Shown: positions 1-6,416 of the stretch, in pieces | How positions within the stretch are numbered: the stretch's first letter is position 1 | How the letters are laid out: every line of letters starts with the position of its first letter | Assembly: GCA_965662725.1 (NCBI GenBank) | Contig: CBFIIT010000022.1 | Location: 1 to 26,997, forward strand | Length of the DNA: 26,997 bases | From: UBA8337 sp965662725 | GTDB taxonomy: Bacteria > Pseudomonadota > Alphaproteobacteria > RS24 | Direction of reading: 5' to 3' | Notes under the pieces: generated by a model | The model's database searches: none | Told to the model about the DNA's origin: nothing | What the model saw: only the letters and a program-made list of their open reading frames with translations | Program-made: the position numbers and the translations under genes

Positions 1-1759
1 ACAAATTATCGCCATCATCCAATTCGCCTGTGACTGAGCTATAGCTTACAGACGCATCCCAATTACGACCGCCGAGCATGATATCGGTTTGATAGTCAAT
101 CTCGAAACCTGATAGCTCTGCGTCAGATTTTTTATACTCGTAGCAGGGCGTATCTTCGGAACAGATTGCGTTACCGGCACCATCCACCAGAGCATTTCCA
201 TCATCATCAGTCAGGTCGTTATTGGCTTGGCGATAGATGAAGTCGCTATAATCATTTTGGAAAATAGCGACCCGCAGCTGACTGTTTTGCCAGCCTTTGC
301 GAACGTAGAGTTCGCTCGACAAAGAGCTTTCCTTGCCTAACCCAGGGTCGCCATATTCATGGCGTCGAACAGCAACGTGTTCACCTTTGGCAAATAATTC
401 GACTTGTGACGGGGCGCGTTCGGTTGATGACAAAGAACCACCGACCAGCAAATTGCTATCCAGCTTGCGCGCCAGACCGGCCGACATATTTGTCAGATCA
501 TGAGACACGTCGGCGTTCTCGTCGGGTTCTTCAGTGTGGTTGGATTTTTGCTCGACACTGTCGATGCGCAGCGCTAGCTCGGTCAGCCAGTCGCCTGAAT
601 CGCGCTTGGCAAAAGCAAAAAAGCCTGTCTGTGTCCGTTCAGTATTCGGCAAGTAGAAGTGTTCTTCCTCTTCACCTTCTTCATGAGCGGCTTCAGGTAA
701 GTCGAGTTCGAAATCACGGAACTCTAAACCATAGAAGGATTGAAACGCGCCAATAGTGCTGCTCGCTTCGACGCGCAAATGAAGGCCGTCTTGCTCAAAC
801 AGTGTATGCGCTTCGCCCCCTTCAAACTCGGTTTGCTCAAGCGCGCTGATTACCAAATCGGCTTGCACGCTGTTAAACATACCCGATGAAGGCGTGTGGG
901 TTAGCCTTGTGTGCACAGTCTGTTGTTCAAGGTCGATTGTTGTGTCAGCGCCGCCGCCGCCATGTGCATGGCCCGGCACACCATAATCCATTTCAGTGGA
1001 AGACAGCATAACGGCGAGGCCGGTTTGGTCTGTACCGAATTGCCCCGATACGGAGAAGCCGCGACCCTCATTTGCCGTGTTCTCGGCTTCTTGTTCGCCA
1101 TCTTTCAGTTCATCGTCATCATCACCATGCTCTTCATGATGAGCTTCTGTTTCCGCATGGGTTGGAATGGTGATGGCATCGGCATCATGCGCATAGCCGG
1201 AAATGGCAAAGCCATTTTGGCGCGTATGGAAAGCGGTGATGGCCTCACCGGCATTATCGCCAAAACCCAACAAAATATCGGTGTTGGTTTCAGCGTCCGC
1301 ATCAAGATGGCGGTTAAAGCTGTTAACCACACCGGTAGCGGCGAAAGCCCCATAGCGCAGCGCGGCAGGGCCTTTCAAAACCTCAATCTGCTCGCTATCG
1401 AACAGCTTCAGCGCATTGGCATGGTCGCCGCCTGTGCCGGCAATATCGCCAATGCTCATGCCGTTTTGCATGACATCGACACGATATCCGCCAAGCCCGC
1501 GAATGACCGGTTGACCGACTGCCGGACCATATCCGGCACTGCTGACACCCGGTAAATCGGACAGCACATCACCAATCGGCTTGTTCGCCTGATTGGCAAT
1601 TTGTTCGGCAGTGATGATTTCAGTTGTGGAAATGACGTCGGTCGCTGCCTTTTTAAATGGCGAGCTAAGAACAATCACTTCATCGACATCTTGCGCCCAG
1701 ACAGACGTGCTGAGCATGGTTGCGCCAAGCAAACCGGCGACTTGCATTTTGCGGTTCAT
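1..1759 (-). CDS. ZnuD-like TonB-dependent outer-membrane metal receptor (C-terminus cut by window edge)
   Basis: The reading frame is open from the ATG at 1759 to the left edge (586 codons), so the final beta-strands lie outside the window. It has a signal peptide of about 22 residues ending SVWA, a TonB-box-like stretch (VDEVIVLSS), and a plug domain with the conserved patterns RGLGGYRVDV, a GGDHANAL motif near 110-117, and IEVLKGPAALRYG near 125-137. These resemble the zinc receptor ZnuD and its relatives. Loops rich in His and acidic residues occur at about 201-225 (His201, 207, 208 and 211 followed by an Asp run), at 264-266 (GHAHGGGG) and near the EEGEEEEHF stretch, as expected for divalent-metal capture. 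The ribosome site GGGAGG sits a few bases before the ATG. It probably imports zinc or another divalent metal across the outer membrane using TonB energy. The family is clear. The metal is inferred. Confidence 0.88.
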   Translation of the reverse strand, partial: MNRKMQVAGLLGATMLSTSVWAQDVDEVIVLSSPFKKAATDVISTTEIITAEQIANQANKPIGDVLSDLPGVSSAGYGPAVGQPVIRGLGGYRVDVMQNGMSIGDIAGTGGDHANALKLFDSEQIEVLKGPAALRYGAFAATGVVNSFNRHLDADAETNTDILLGFGDNAGEAITAFHTRQNGFAISGYAHDADAITIPTHAETEAHHEEHGDDDDELKDGEQEAENTANEGRGFSVSGQFGTDQTGLAVMLSSTEMDYGVPGHAHGGGGADTTIDLEQQTVHTRLTHTPSSGMFNSVQADLVISALEQTEFEGGEAHTLFEQDGLHLRVEASSTIGAFQSFYGLEFRDFELDLPEAAHEEGEEEEHFYLPNTERTQTGFFAFAKRDSGDWLTELALRIDSVEQKSNHTEEPDENADVSHDLTNMSAGLARKLDSNLLVGGSLSSTERAPSQVELFAKGEHVAVRRHEYGDPGLGKESSLSSELYVRKGWQNSQLRVAIFQNDYSDFIYRQANNDLTDDDGNALVDGAGNAICSEDTPCYEYKKSDAELSGFEIDYQTDIMLGGRNWDASVSYSSVTGELDDGDNL

Positions 1760-1769
1760 AGGAACCTCC

Positions 1770-1803
1770 CTCTTAAATTTTAATCGAAATAAAAATTAAA
1801 GAG
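1770..1803 (-). promoter_or_regulatory. AT-rich inverted repeat before the TonB receptor
   Basis: Two 15-base arms (1770-1784 and 1789-1803) are complementary at 13 of 15 positions and separated by four bases. Read on the minus strand the loop is TTCG, which would form a stable UUCG tetraloop in RNA. The repeat lies immediately upstream of the GGGAGG ribosome site of the receptor and overlaps the stop codon of the preceding small gene. It could be an operator for a Fur/Zur-type regulator or an RNA hairpin controlling receptor translation. The sequence does not decide between these. Confidence 0.5.
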
Positions 1804-2095
1804 AGACAGGTGGGGCGCGCGCCAGTTGCGACCGATGCGGTGTGGACCGTGGCGCAGTCAGGGGTGGGTGGACAGGCTGTGGGAGGACAGCAAGCAAAAA
1901 AATGAATGGCGCGGCACAATTCGGCGCGGCCGCTAAATCTCCAAGAAGACAATCCCTTTCAGCATGTGTTTCATGCGCAATACTCTCAATGGATAGCGCA
2001 TCCGAAAGCGTGTCATGTTGCACATTATGGGCAACGCCGCCGAGCAGCGCCAAAAGCATGATGACAAAGGCATAGTTTTTTCTTAATTCTTGCAT
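1796..2095 (-). CDS. small exported His/Cys-containing protein, possibly metal-related
   Basis: This is a 99-residue protein of unknown function. It has a hydrophobic N-terminus (residues about 9-20) that looks like a signal peptide or membrane anchor. After that come scattered His residues (HNVQHD, HETHAERD), two Cys about 11 residues apart (CLLGDLAAAPNC), a second hydrophobic patch, and a Pro/Arg-rich tail ending RAPPVSL. This composition resembles DUF2946-like small proteins encoded beside metal receptors, but I cannot confirm the family. It lies directly upstream of the ZnuD-like receptor on the same strand, separated by 36 bases, so co-transcription and a role in metal handling are plausible. 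The ATG at 2095 has no visible ribosome site and overlaps a perfect palindrome. The internal ATG at 2059 is an alternative start. Confidence 0.55.
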   Translation of the reverse strand: MQELRKNYAFVIMLLALLGGVAHNVQHDTLSDALSIESIAHETHAERDCLLGDLAAAPNCAAPFIFLLAVLPQPVHPPLTAPRSTPHRSQLARAPPVSL

Positions 2096-2109
2096 TAGCG
2101 AAACGCTAA
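2095..2109. promoter_or_regulatory. perfect palindrome overlapping the start of the small metal-locus gene
   Basis: The sequence TTAGCGAAACGCTAA has 6-base arms perfectly complementary around AAA. It sits at the start of the gene running to 1796 and faces the divergent ftsB gene. Its position at a likely promoter or start makes it a candidate repressor operator, for example for a metal regulator. It matches no consensus I can name with confidence. Confidence 0.4.
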
Positions 2110-2185
2110 CACCGTGCGATTATTTTAGCAAATCTTAGATGGGCATCCGCGAGAAGTTGGCTGAAAAGCAAAGAATTTCAGTCAG

Positions 2186-2244
2186 TGATTCGGTTTTTTC
2201 TTGACCCGACGAATCAAATCGTGATTCGGTCAGCCAATGATTCG
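2186..2244. promoter_or_regulatory. cluster of four GANTC (CcrM-type methylation) sites at the ftsB promoter
   Basis: GANTC occurs at 2187-2191, 2211-2215, 2223-2227 and 2239-2243. Each copy is embedded in the same seven bases, TGATTCG or its complement CGAATCA. The copies at 2210-2216 and 2222-2228 form an inverted repeat with a five-base gap. The last copy overlaps the ftsB ATG. A TTGACC hexamer at 2201-2206 could serve as a -35 element. In alphaproteobacteria GANTC is methylated by CcrM and read by GcrA at cell-cycle promoters, so this fits cell-cycle control of a division gene. The link is inferred. Confidence 0.6.
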
Positions 2245-2593
2245 TTTTGTGACATCTCGGCCTTCAAGCCGCACCGTCGGGCAAGAACCGCTGCGTTTGC
2301 GCAAGCTTATGCCTGCTGCCGTGATGCTGCTGGCGATTATTGGTTTGACCATGCAGGCGCTGCAGGGTGACCGCGGTTGGTCGGGCTGGCAAGATTTACA
2401 AGCCGAAGCCGGTGATTTGCGCACACAATTACAAAGCCTCGAGCAACAAAATGATCACTTGCAATCGCAAGCGGCATTGCTGAGCAATGAGACGCTTGAT
2501 TTGGATTTTCTCGATGAGCGCGCGCGCATTGTGCTGGGTCTGGTTAATCGCAAAGACACGGTTATTTTCAAAACCGATCCGCGTTTGAATTAG
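2237..2593 (+). CDS. ftsB: FtsB-type septum formation initiator (DivIC family)
   Basis: A 118-residue bitopic membrane protein. It has a short basic cytoplasmic N-terminus, one membrane helix at about 25-43 (LMPAAVMLLAIIGLTM), and a periplasmic coiled coil at about 52-85 rich in Leu, Gln and Glu (SLEQQNDHLQSQ). It ends with the family pattern in which LDFLDERAR is followed by a short hydrophobic segment (IVLGLVNRKD). FtsB works with FtsL and FtsQ in the divisome to activate septal peptidoglycan synthesis. In alphaproteobacteria this gene usually lies between eno and the pdh genes. Here the next gene is lipA. No clear ribosome site precedes the ATG, so a leaderless or weakly led mRNA is possible. 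A competing frame starting near 2185 lacks family features. Confidence 0.85.
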   Translation: MIRFVTSRPSSRTVGQEPLRLRKLMPAAVMLLAIIGLTMQALQGDRGWSGWQDLQAEAGDLRTQLQSLEQQNDHLQSQAALLSNETLDLDFLDERARIVLGLVNRKDTVIFKTDPRLN

Positions 2594-2613
2594 TCGCTTC
2601 CAAGACCAAGCGA
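2594..2613. repeat. short inverted repeat between ftsB and lipA
   Basis: TCGCTT (2594-2599) and AAGCGA (2608-2613) are perfect complements around eight bases, starting immediately after the ftsB stop. There is no T-run after it on either strand, so it is at best a weak or processing-type hairpin, not a typical intrinsic terminator. Confidence 0.3.
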
Positions 2614-2661
2614 AACCCCGTCAGCTACATAATGCCTCTGTAATCGGTCGGCAAATGCGCC

Positions 2662-2667
2662 TATATA
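2662..2667 (+). promoter_or_regulatory. possible -10 element of lipA (leaderless arrangement)
   Basis: TATATA ends six bases before the lipA ATG at 2674. Transcription starting at the usual distance from a -10 element would begin at or next to the start codon. There is no Shine-Dalgarno sequence before lipA, and no good -35 element is visible at 16-18 bases. The call is tentative. Confidence 0.3.
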
Positions 2668-2673
2668 TGAACC

Positions 2674-3675
2674 ATGACTGTTGTGATTGACAATTTGTCG
2701 GGTGAACCGAAAAAGCCTGCGAGAGCCGAAAAGGCAAGGCATCCGGAAAAACAAAACCGGCCCGATAGCGCGGTTTTACGCAAACCTAGCTGGATACGCG
2801 CCAAAGCGCCCGGCTCGGCCGCCTATGCCGAGACCCGCGCGATTGTGAAAGAGCACAATCTGGTCACCGTATGCGAAGAAGCGGCCTGCCCGAATATTGG
2901 TGAATGCTGGGAACAAAAACACGCCACTTTCATGATTATGGGCGAGACCTGCACCCGTGCTTGCGCGTTTTGCAATGTCGCGACCGGTGTGCCTTTGCAA
3001 TTAGACGCCGCCGAACCGGCCTATGTTGCCGAGGCGGTGGCCAAGCTGGGCCTGCGCCATGTGGTGATAACCAGCGTTGACCGTGACGATTTGGATGATG
3101 GCGGCGCGCAACATTTTGCCGATACGATTTACGCCATTCGGGATATCTCGCCGGATACGACGATTGAAATTTTGACGCCGGATTTCTTGCGTAAGGACGG
3201 CGCATTGGAAATTGTTGTTGCCGCCAAGCCGGATGTGTTCAATCACAATCTTGAGACCGTGCCTCGACTTTACCTGTCCATTCGCCCGGGCGCCCGCTAT
3301 TTCCATTCGCTCAATTTATTGCAGCGCGTAAAGCAGCTTGACCCACAGATTTTCACCAAATCCGGCATTATGGTCGGGTTGGGCGAAGGGCGCGAAGAAG
3401 TGATGCAAGTGATGGATGATATGCGCTCGGCCGATATTGATTTCATCACTATCGGGCAATATTTGCAGCCGACCCGCAAACACGCGCCGATTGATAAGTT
3501 CTGGACGCCGGAAGAGTTTGACGGGCTGAGCACGCAAGCCCGCGCCAAAGGCTTTTTGATGGTGTCAGCGACGCCGCTTACCCGCTCATCGCATCATGCT
3601 GATGAGGATTTTGAAAAGCTGAAAGCGGCGCGTCTCAAAAAGCAAGCTGCTCAGCAGCAAAAGGCAGAGCAGTAA
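2674..3675 (+). CDS. lipA: lipoyl synthase
   Basis: A 333-residue radical-SAM enzyme that inserts two sulfur atoms into octanoyl groups on E2 and GcvH proteins to form lipoate. The auxiliary [4Fe-4S] cluster ligands are in CEEAACPNIGEC (Cys67, Cys72, Cys78). The SAM-binding cluster is in CTRACAFC (Cys93, Cys97, Cys100). The C-terminal RSSHHADE motif (Arg304, Ser305, Ser306) supplies the conserved serine ligand of the auxiliary cluster. Length is normal for the family, with a basic N-terminal extension typical of alphaproteobacteria. The next gene follows within nine bases, so the two are probably co-transcribed. In many alphaproteobacteria lipA closes the pdh operon. Here it directly follows ftsB. 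Confidence 0.97.
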   Translation: MTVVIDNLSGEPKKPARAEKARHPEKQNRPDSAVLRKPSWIRAKAPGSAAYAETRAIVKEHNLVTVCEEAACPNIGECWEQKHATFMIMGETCTRACAFCNVATGVPLQLDAAEPAYVAEAVAKLGLRHVVITSVDRDDLDDGGAQHFADTIYAIRDISPDTTIEILTPDFLRKDGALEIVVAAKPDVFNHNLETVPRLYLSIRPGARYFHSLNLLQRVKQLDPQIFTKSGIMVGLGEGREEVMQVMDDMRSADIDFITIGQYLQPTRKHAPIDKFWTPEEFDGLSTQARAKGFLMVSATPLTRSSHHADEDFEKLKAARLKKQAAQQQKAEQ

Positions 3676-3683
3676 AATTGGCT

Positions 3684-4139
3684 ATGCAGGCGATTAAGCT
3701 GACGCGTAAAAGCCCGTTTACGGCGCAACAAATGTTCGACCTGATTACCGATGTCGATAGCTATGATGCGTTTATTCCCTATTGCACTGCGTCGCGTGTG
3801 CGCGAGCGGTCGGAAACGGAAATGCTGGCCGACTTGGCCATTGGTTATAAAATGCTGCGCGAAACCTATACCAGTCGCATTGAATTGGAGGCCGACCCGC
3901 TAAGCGTGACCGTGCATCAGGCGAAAGGGCCGTTTCGGCATTTATTCAATCAGTGGACGTTTGAAGACACTGCCGATGGTTGCGATGTGCATTTCGAGCT
4001 GCAATTTGAATTTGCCGTGCCGCTTTTGCGGCGCATCATCCAGCCGATAATGGGGCGGGTGGTCGAGCGTTTTGTTGCCGCCTTTGAAGACCGCGCGCTC
4101 CATGTTTATGAGAAGACAAGTTCAAAATCGGGCGAGTAG
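3684..4139 (+). CDS. Coq10/RatA-type START-domain protein, likely ubiquinone-binding
   Basis: A 151-residue single-domain protein of the polyketide cyclase/SRPBCC (START) fold. Diagnostic stretches are PFTAQQMFDLITDVDSYDAF at the N-terminus, FIPYCTASRV, the central GPFRHLFNQWTF, and a C-terminal helix with MGRVVERFVAAFEDRA. These match the Coq10 and RatA group. The eukaryotic members bind coenzyme Q and help its delivery to the respiratory chain. The RatA toxin name comes from one E. coli study and should not be assumed here. It follows lipA, as it does in many alphaproteobacteria. The start could be the ATG at 3684 or TTG at 3678. ATG is preferred because the domain begins directly after it. 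Its 3' end overlaps the convergent cinA gene by 18 bases. Confidence 0.85.
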   Translation: MQAIKLTRKSPFTAQQMFDLITDVDSYDAFIPYCTASRVRERSETEMLADLAIGYKMLRETYTSRIELEADPLSVTVHQAKGPFRHLFNQWTFEDTADGCDVHFELQFEFAVPLLRRIIQPIMGRVVERFVAAFEDRALHVYEKTSSKSGE

Positions 4140-4610
4140 CATATCCATCGCCGCATCGACTGTCGCCAGCCTCACTTCCGTGCGCCCGATATCGCCAAAT
4201 TCATGCTTCATATGAATAACGTCGCCATCATAACAAGTCGCCATATGCACCAGTCCCGCCGGTTTTTCATCCGAGCCGCCGCCCGGTCCGGCAATGCCGG
4301 AAACCGCCACGGTTAAATGCGCACTGGTCATGTCGAAAGTGTTTTGTGCCATGGCCCGCACCACGGGTTCAGATACCGCGCCATGTTCGCGCAATATTTC
4401 GGCAGGGACGTTCAAAATTTCATGCTTGGCGCGATTGGAATAGGTGATGAAACTGCGCCCAACAACCACTGATGAGCCCGGGATTTCGGTCATTAAAGCG
4501 GCAATCAGCCCGCCGGTGCAGCTTTCCGCCGTTGCGATACGCATATGTTTTTCACCGGCGATTTTCAGCAGCTTCGCCGCCTTATCGGTTAAGTGTGTTT
4601 CAAACAGCAT
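4122..4610 (-). CDS. CinA C-terminal domain protein (nicotinamide-nucleotide amidase, PncC type)
   Basis: A 162-residue protein made only of the CinA C-terminal domain. It carries the hallmark TAESCTGGLIAALMTEIPGS, then YSNRAKHEILNV, GAVSEPVVRAMA, and the glycine-rich AVSGIAGPGGGSDEKPAG. This domain deamidates nicotinamide mononucleotide to nicotinate mononucleotide in the NAD salvage cycle. The N-terminal molybdopterin-binding-like domain of long CinA proteins is absent, which is normal for this type. The ATG at 4610 has a good ribosome site (AGGGGA). It is the last gene of the ispDF-pgpA-cinA operon, nine bases after pgpA, and it overlaps the convergent Coq10-type gene at its 3' end. Confidence 0.92.
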   Translation of the reverse strand: MLFETHLTDKAAKLLKIAGEKHMRIATAESCTGGLIAALMTEIPGSSVVVGRSFITYSNRAKHEILNVPAEILREHGAVSEPVVRAMAQNTFDMTSAHLTVAVSGIAGPGGGSDEKPAGLVHMATCYDGDVIHMKHEFGDIGRTEVRLATVDAAMDMLLARF

Positions 4611-4619
4611 AAAAGTCCC

Positions 4620-5114
4620 CTAGAGAAATCCGAATTCCAGCATTGCCAGCAAAACCAATGCCGCCCAAATACCGGCCAGAACATCATCCAACATAATCCC
4701 GGTTGCGCCGCCGACTTTTTTATCGACCCAGCGCACCGGCCAAGGTTTGACAATATCAAACAGACGAAACAGCGCGAAAGCAAGCAAGATGCCGAGCGGC
4801 GTGAGCGGAGCCAGTGTCATGGTCAGCCACATGCCGGCCACTTCATCTATCACAATGGGTGAGGGGTCTTTGTCTTCGGTGCCGTTAATCCAAACCGTGC
4901 TGGCCCAATGTCCCGCCGCATAGGCCAATGCCGCGCCGATTAGCAAACCGGGGGCGCCGAAATAATCGGCAATCAACAGGCCCGGCGCCAAGGCGGCAAG
5001 CGATCCCCATGTGCCGGAAGCCGGTTTCAATAATCCGGAACCGAAAAATGTCGCCACCAAAGCGGCGGGTGAGCCGAAGGTTAAATGCGCGGGTAGCTTG
5101 TGCAAGCCAATCAT
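4620..5114 (-). CDS. pgpA: phosphatidylglycerophosphatase A
   Basis: A 164-residue inner-membrane phosphatase that converts phosphatidylglycerophosphate to phosphatidylglycerol. It shows the PgpA signature FGSGLLKPASGTWGSLAAL near residues 24-42 and DPSPIVIDEVAGMWL, which carries acidic metal-binding residues. Several hydrophobic helices follow and the protein ends in a hydrophobic segment (AALVLLAMLEFGFL). Its start codon overlaps the ispDF stop (TAATG), implying translational coupling, and GGAGAA upstream serves as ribosome site. This position after ispDF is common in alphaproteobacteria. Confidence 0.95.
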   Translation of the reverse strand: MIGLHKLPAHLTFGSPAALVATFFGSGLLKPASGTWGSLAALAPGLLIADYFGAPGLLIGAALAYAAGHWASTVWINGTEDKDPSPIVIDEVAGMWLTMTLAPLTPLGILLAFALFRLFDIVKPWPVRWVDKKVGGATGIMLDDVLAGIWAALVLLAMLEFGFL

Positions 5115-6298
5115 TAAACATTCTCCGGCATTAAAACGGTGACAGTGGCTTGCGCGGCGATGCCTTCACCGCGTCCGGTAAAGCCCAGCTTTTCTGTTGT
5201 TGTCGCCTTAACCGATATTGCGCCGATCGACACGTCCGTTATTGCACTGATGGCGGCGCGTATCGCCTCACGATGTGGCCCGATTTTCGGCGCCTCGCAT
5301 ATCAGCGTCAGGTCAATATGAGTGATGCGGGCCGATTTCTGCTTCGCCAGATTTACCGCATGGATAAGAAACGCCGAGGATGCGCGGTCTTTATTGGTCG
5401 CATCACTTGGCGGAAAATGGTCGCCAATATCACCCTCGGCCAGCGCCCCATAAAGTGCATCGGTAATCGCATGTAGGCCGACATCAGCGTCGCTATGGCC
5501 GATTATTTCGCACTCATGGGCGATAGAAACGCCGCCCAGCATAATGGTGTTAGCGCTTCCGACGTCGCCAAAGCGGTGCACGTCGAACCCATTTCCGGTG
5601 CGCGGCAGCAATAGTGGGGCGGGGCCGCTCATGGTAAAATCTTTCTCATGCGTCAGTTTAATGTTCCGATCATCGCCTTCAATGATTATCGGCGCGATTC
5701 CGGCCATCTCGGCAAGCGCTGCGTCGTCGGTTAAATCGTCCATGGCGGCCTCATGCGCAGCCAATATGGTGTTAAAATGAAACGCTTGCGGGGTCTGCGC
5801 GCGCCACAATCCATCGCGGCTGACGGTTTCACTAATCTCGCCGTTTTCGGCCCGCTTCAGCGTATCGGTGACCGGCAAAGCCGGAATAACCGCCTGATGC
5901 GCGTGCAGCCCGTCAATGCATCGCGTAATAAGCTGCTGCGAAACATATGGCCGCGCCGCATCGTGAATAAGAACATTATCCACGGCGCTTTCGGTCAGTG
6001 CTTTCAATCCGTTTAACACTGAGTTTTGGCGCGTCTCACCGCCGATACACTGAATTGGAATATCGTTTAAATTCAGCAAATTGAGCGACCTTTTATAAAG
6101 CTCAACATCATCATGATGAATGACCACACAAATGCTGCTGATAGACGGGTGGTGGTGAAAAGCAGACAAGGTTTGCGCCAGCACCGTAAGGCCGCTGCCA
6201 TCGGGCATTTGCCGATATTGTTTAGGCAATCCCTCACCGGCGCGGCTACCGCGTCCGGCAGCAACAATCAGGGCAGCAGTATTACGGGCTTTGTTCAT
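5114..6298 (-). CDS. ispDF: bifunctional IspD-IspF enzyme of the MEP isoprenoid pathway
   Basis: A 394-residue fusion of two MEP-pathway enzymes. Residues 1 to about 228 are the IspD cytidylyltransferase (IVAAGRGSRAGEGLPKQY nucleotide-binding loop, IHDAARPYV at 111-119, and the VTDTLKR segment). Residues from about 235 to the end are IspF, 2-C-methyl-D-erythritol 2,4-cyclodiphosphate synthase, with the metal ligands Asp239 and His241 (GFDVHRF) and His276 in the segment that runs GHSDADVGLHAITD. The GDIGDHFPPSD loop follows. The fusion is known from alphaproteobacteria and a few other groups, so it is not novel but supports the taxonomic reading. It starts an operon with pgpA and cinA, divergent from dusB. 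No ribosome site is evident. A TACATT hexamer ends six bases before the ATG. Confidence 0.97.
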   Translation of the reverse strand: MNKARNTAALIVAAGRGSRAGEGLPKQYRQMPDGSGLTVLAQTLSAFHHHPSISSICVVIHHDDVELYKRSLNLLNLNDIPIQCIGGETRQNSVLNGLKALTESAVDNVLIHDAARPYVSQQLITRCIDGLHAHQAVIPALPVTDTLKRAENGEISETVSRDGLWRAQTPQAFHFNTILAAHEAAMDDLTDDAALAEMAGIAPIIIEGDDRNIKLTHEKDFTMSGPAPLLLPRTGNGFDVHRFGDVGSANTIMLGGVSIAHECEIIGHSDADVGLHAITDALYGALAEGDIGDHFPPSDATNKDRASSAFLIHAVNLAKQKSARITHIDLTLICEAPKIGPHREAIRAAISAITDVSIGAISVKATTTEKLGFTGRGEGIAAQATVTVLMPENV

Positions 6299-6416
6299 GC
6301 GGGGAATGTAGACCGATAATTGGCGGGGGGCGATATTTTTCTCATTTTAGCTTGCCTTTAACCAATTGTGCCTCCATTTTGTGCAGAGAGTTATTTCAAA
6401 CAAATGTGCCTAATTT
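6299..6416. promoter_or_regulatory. divergent promoter region between ispDF and dusB
   Basis: These 118 bases separate the ispDF operon from the dusB-ntrBC operon and must carry both promoters. I see no convincing -35/-10 pair on either strand. The dusB side is AT-rich, and neither gene has a clear ribosome site. Confidence 0.4.

Noticed and set aside
911..1555. 214-codon plus-strand open frame
   Set aside because: It is antisense to the TonB-dependent receptor, whose minus-strand frame has clear family motifs. The plus frame has no recognisable domain or ribosome site.
2185..2370. 61-codon frame beginning in the GANTC cluster
   Set aside because: It overlaps ftsB in another frame and has no family features. 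Its N-terminal similarity to ftsB only reflects the repeated TGATTCG bases.
3684..4139. RatA toxin of a toxin-antitoxin pair
   Set aside because: There is no RatB-type partner gene, and the position after lipA with Coq10-like sequence argues for a ubiquinone-related role.
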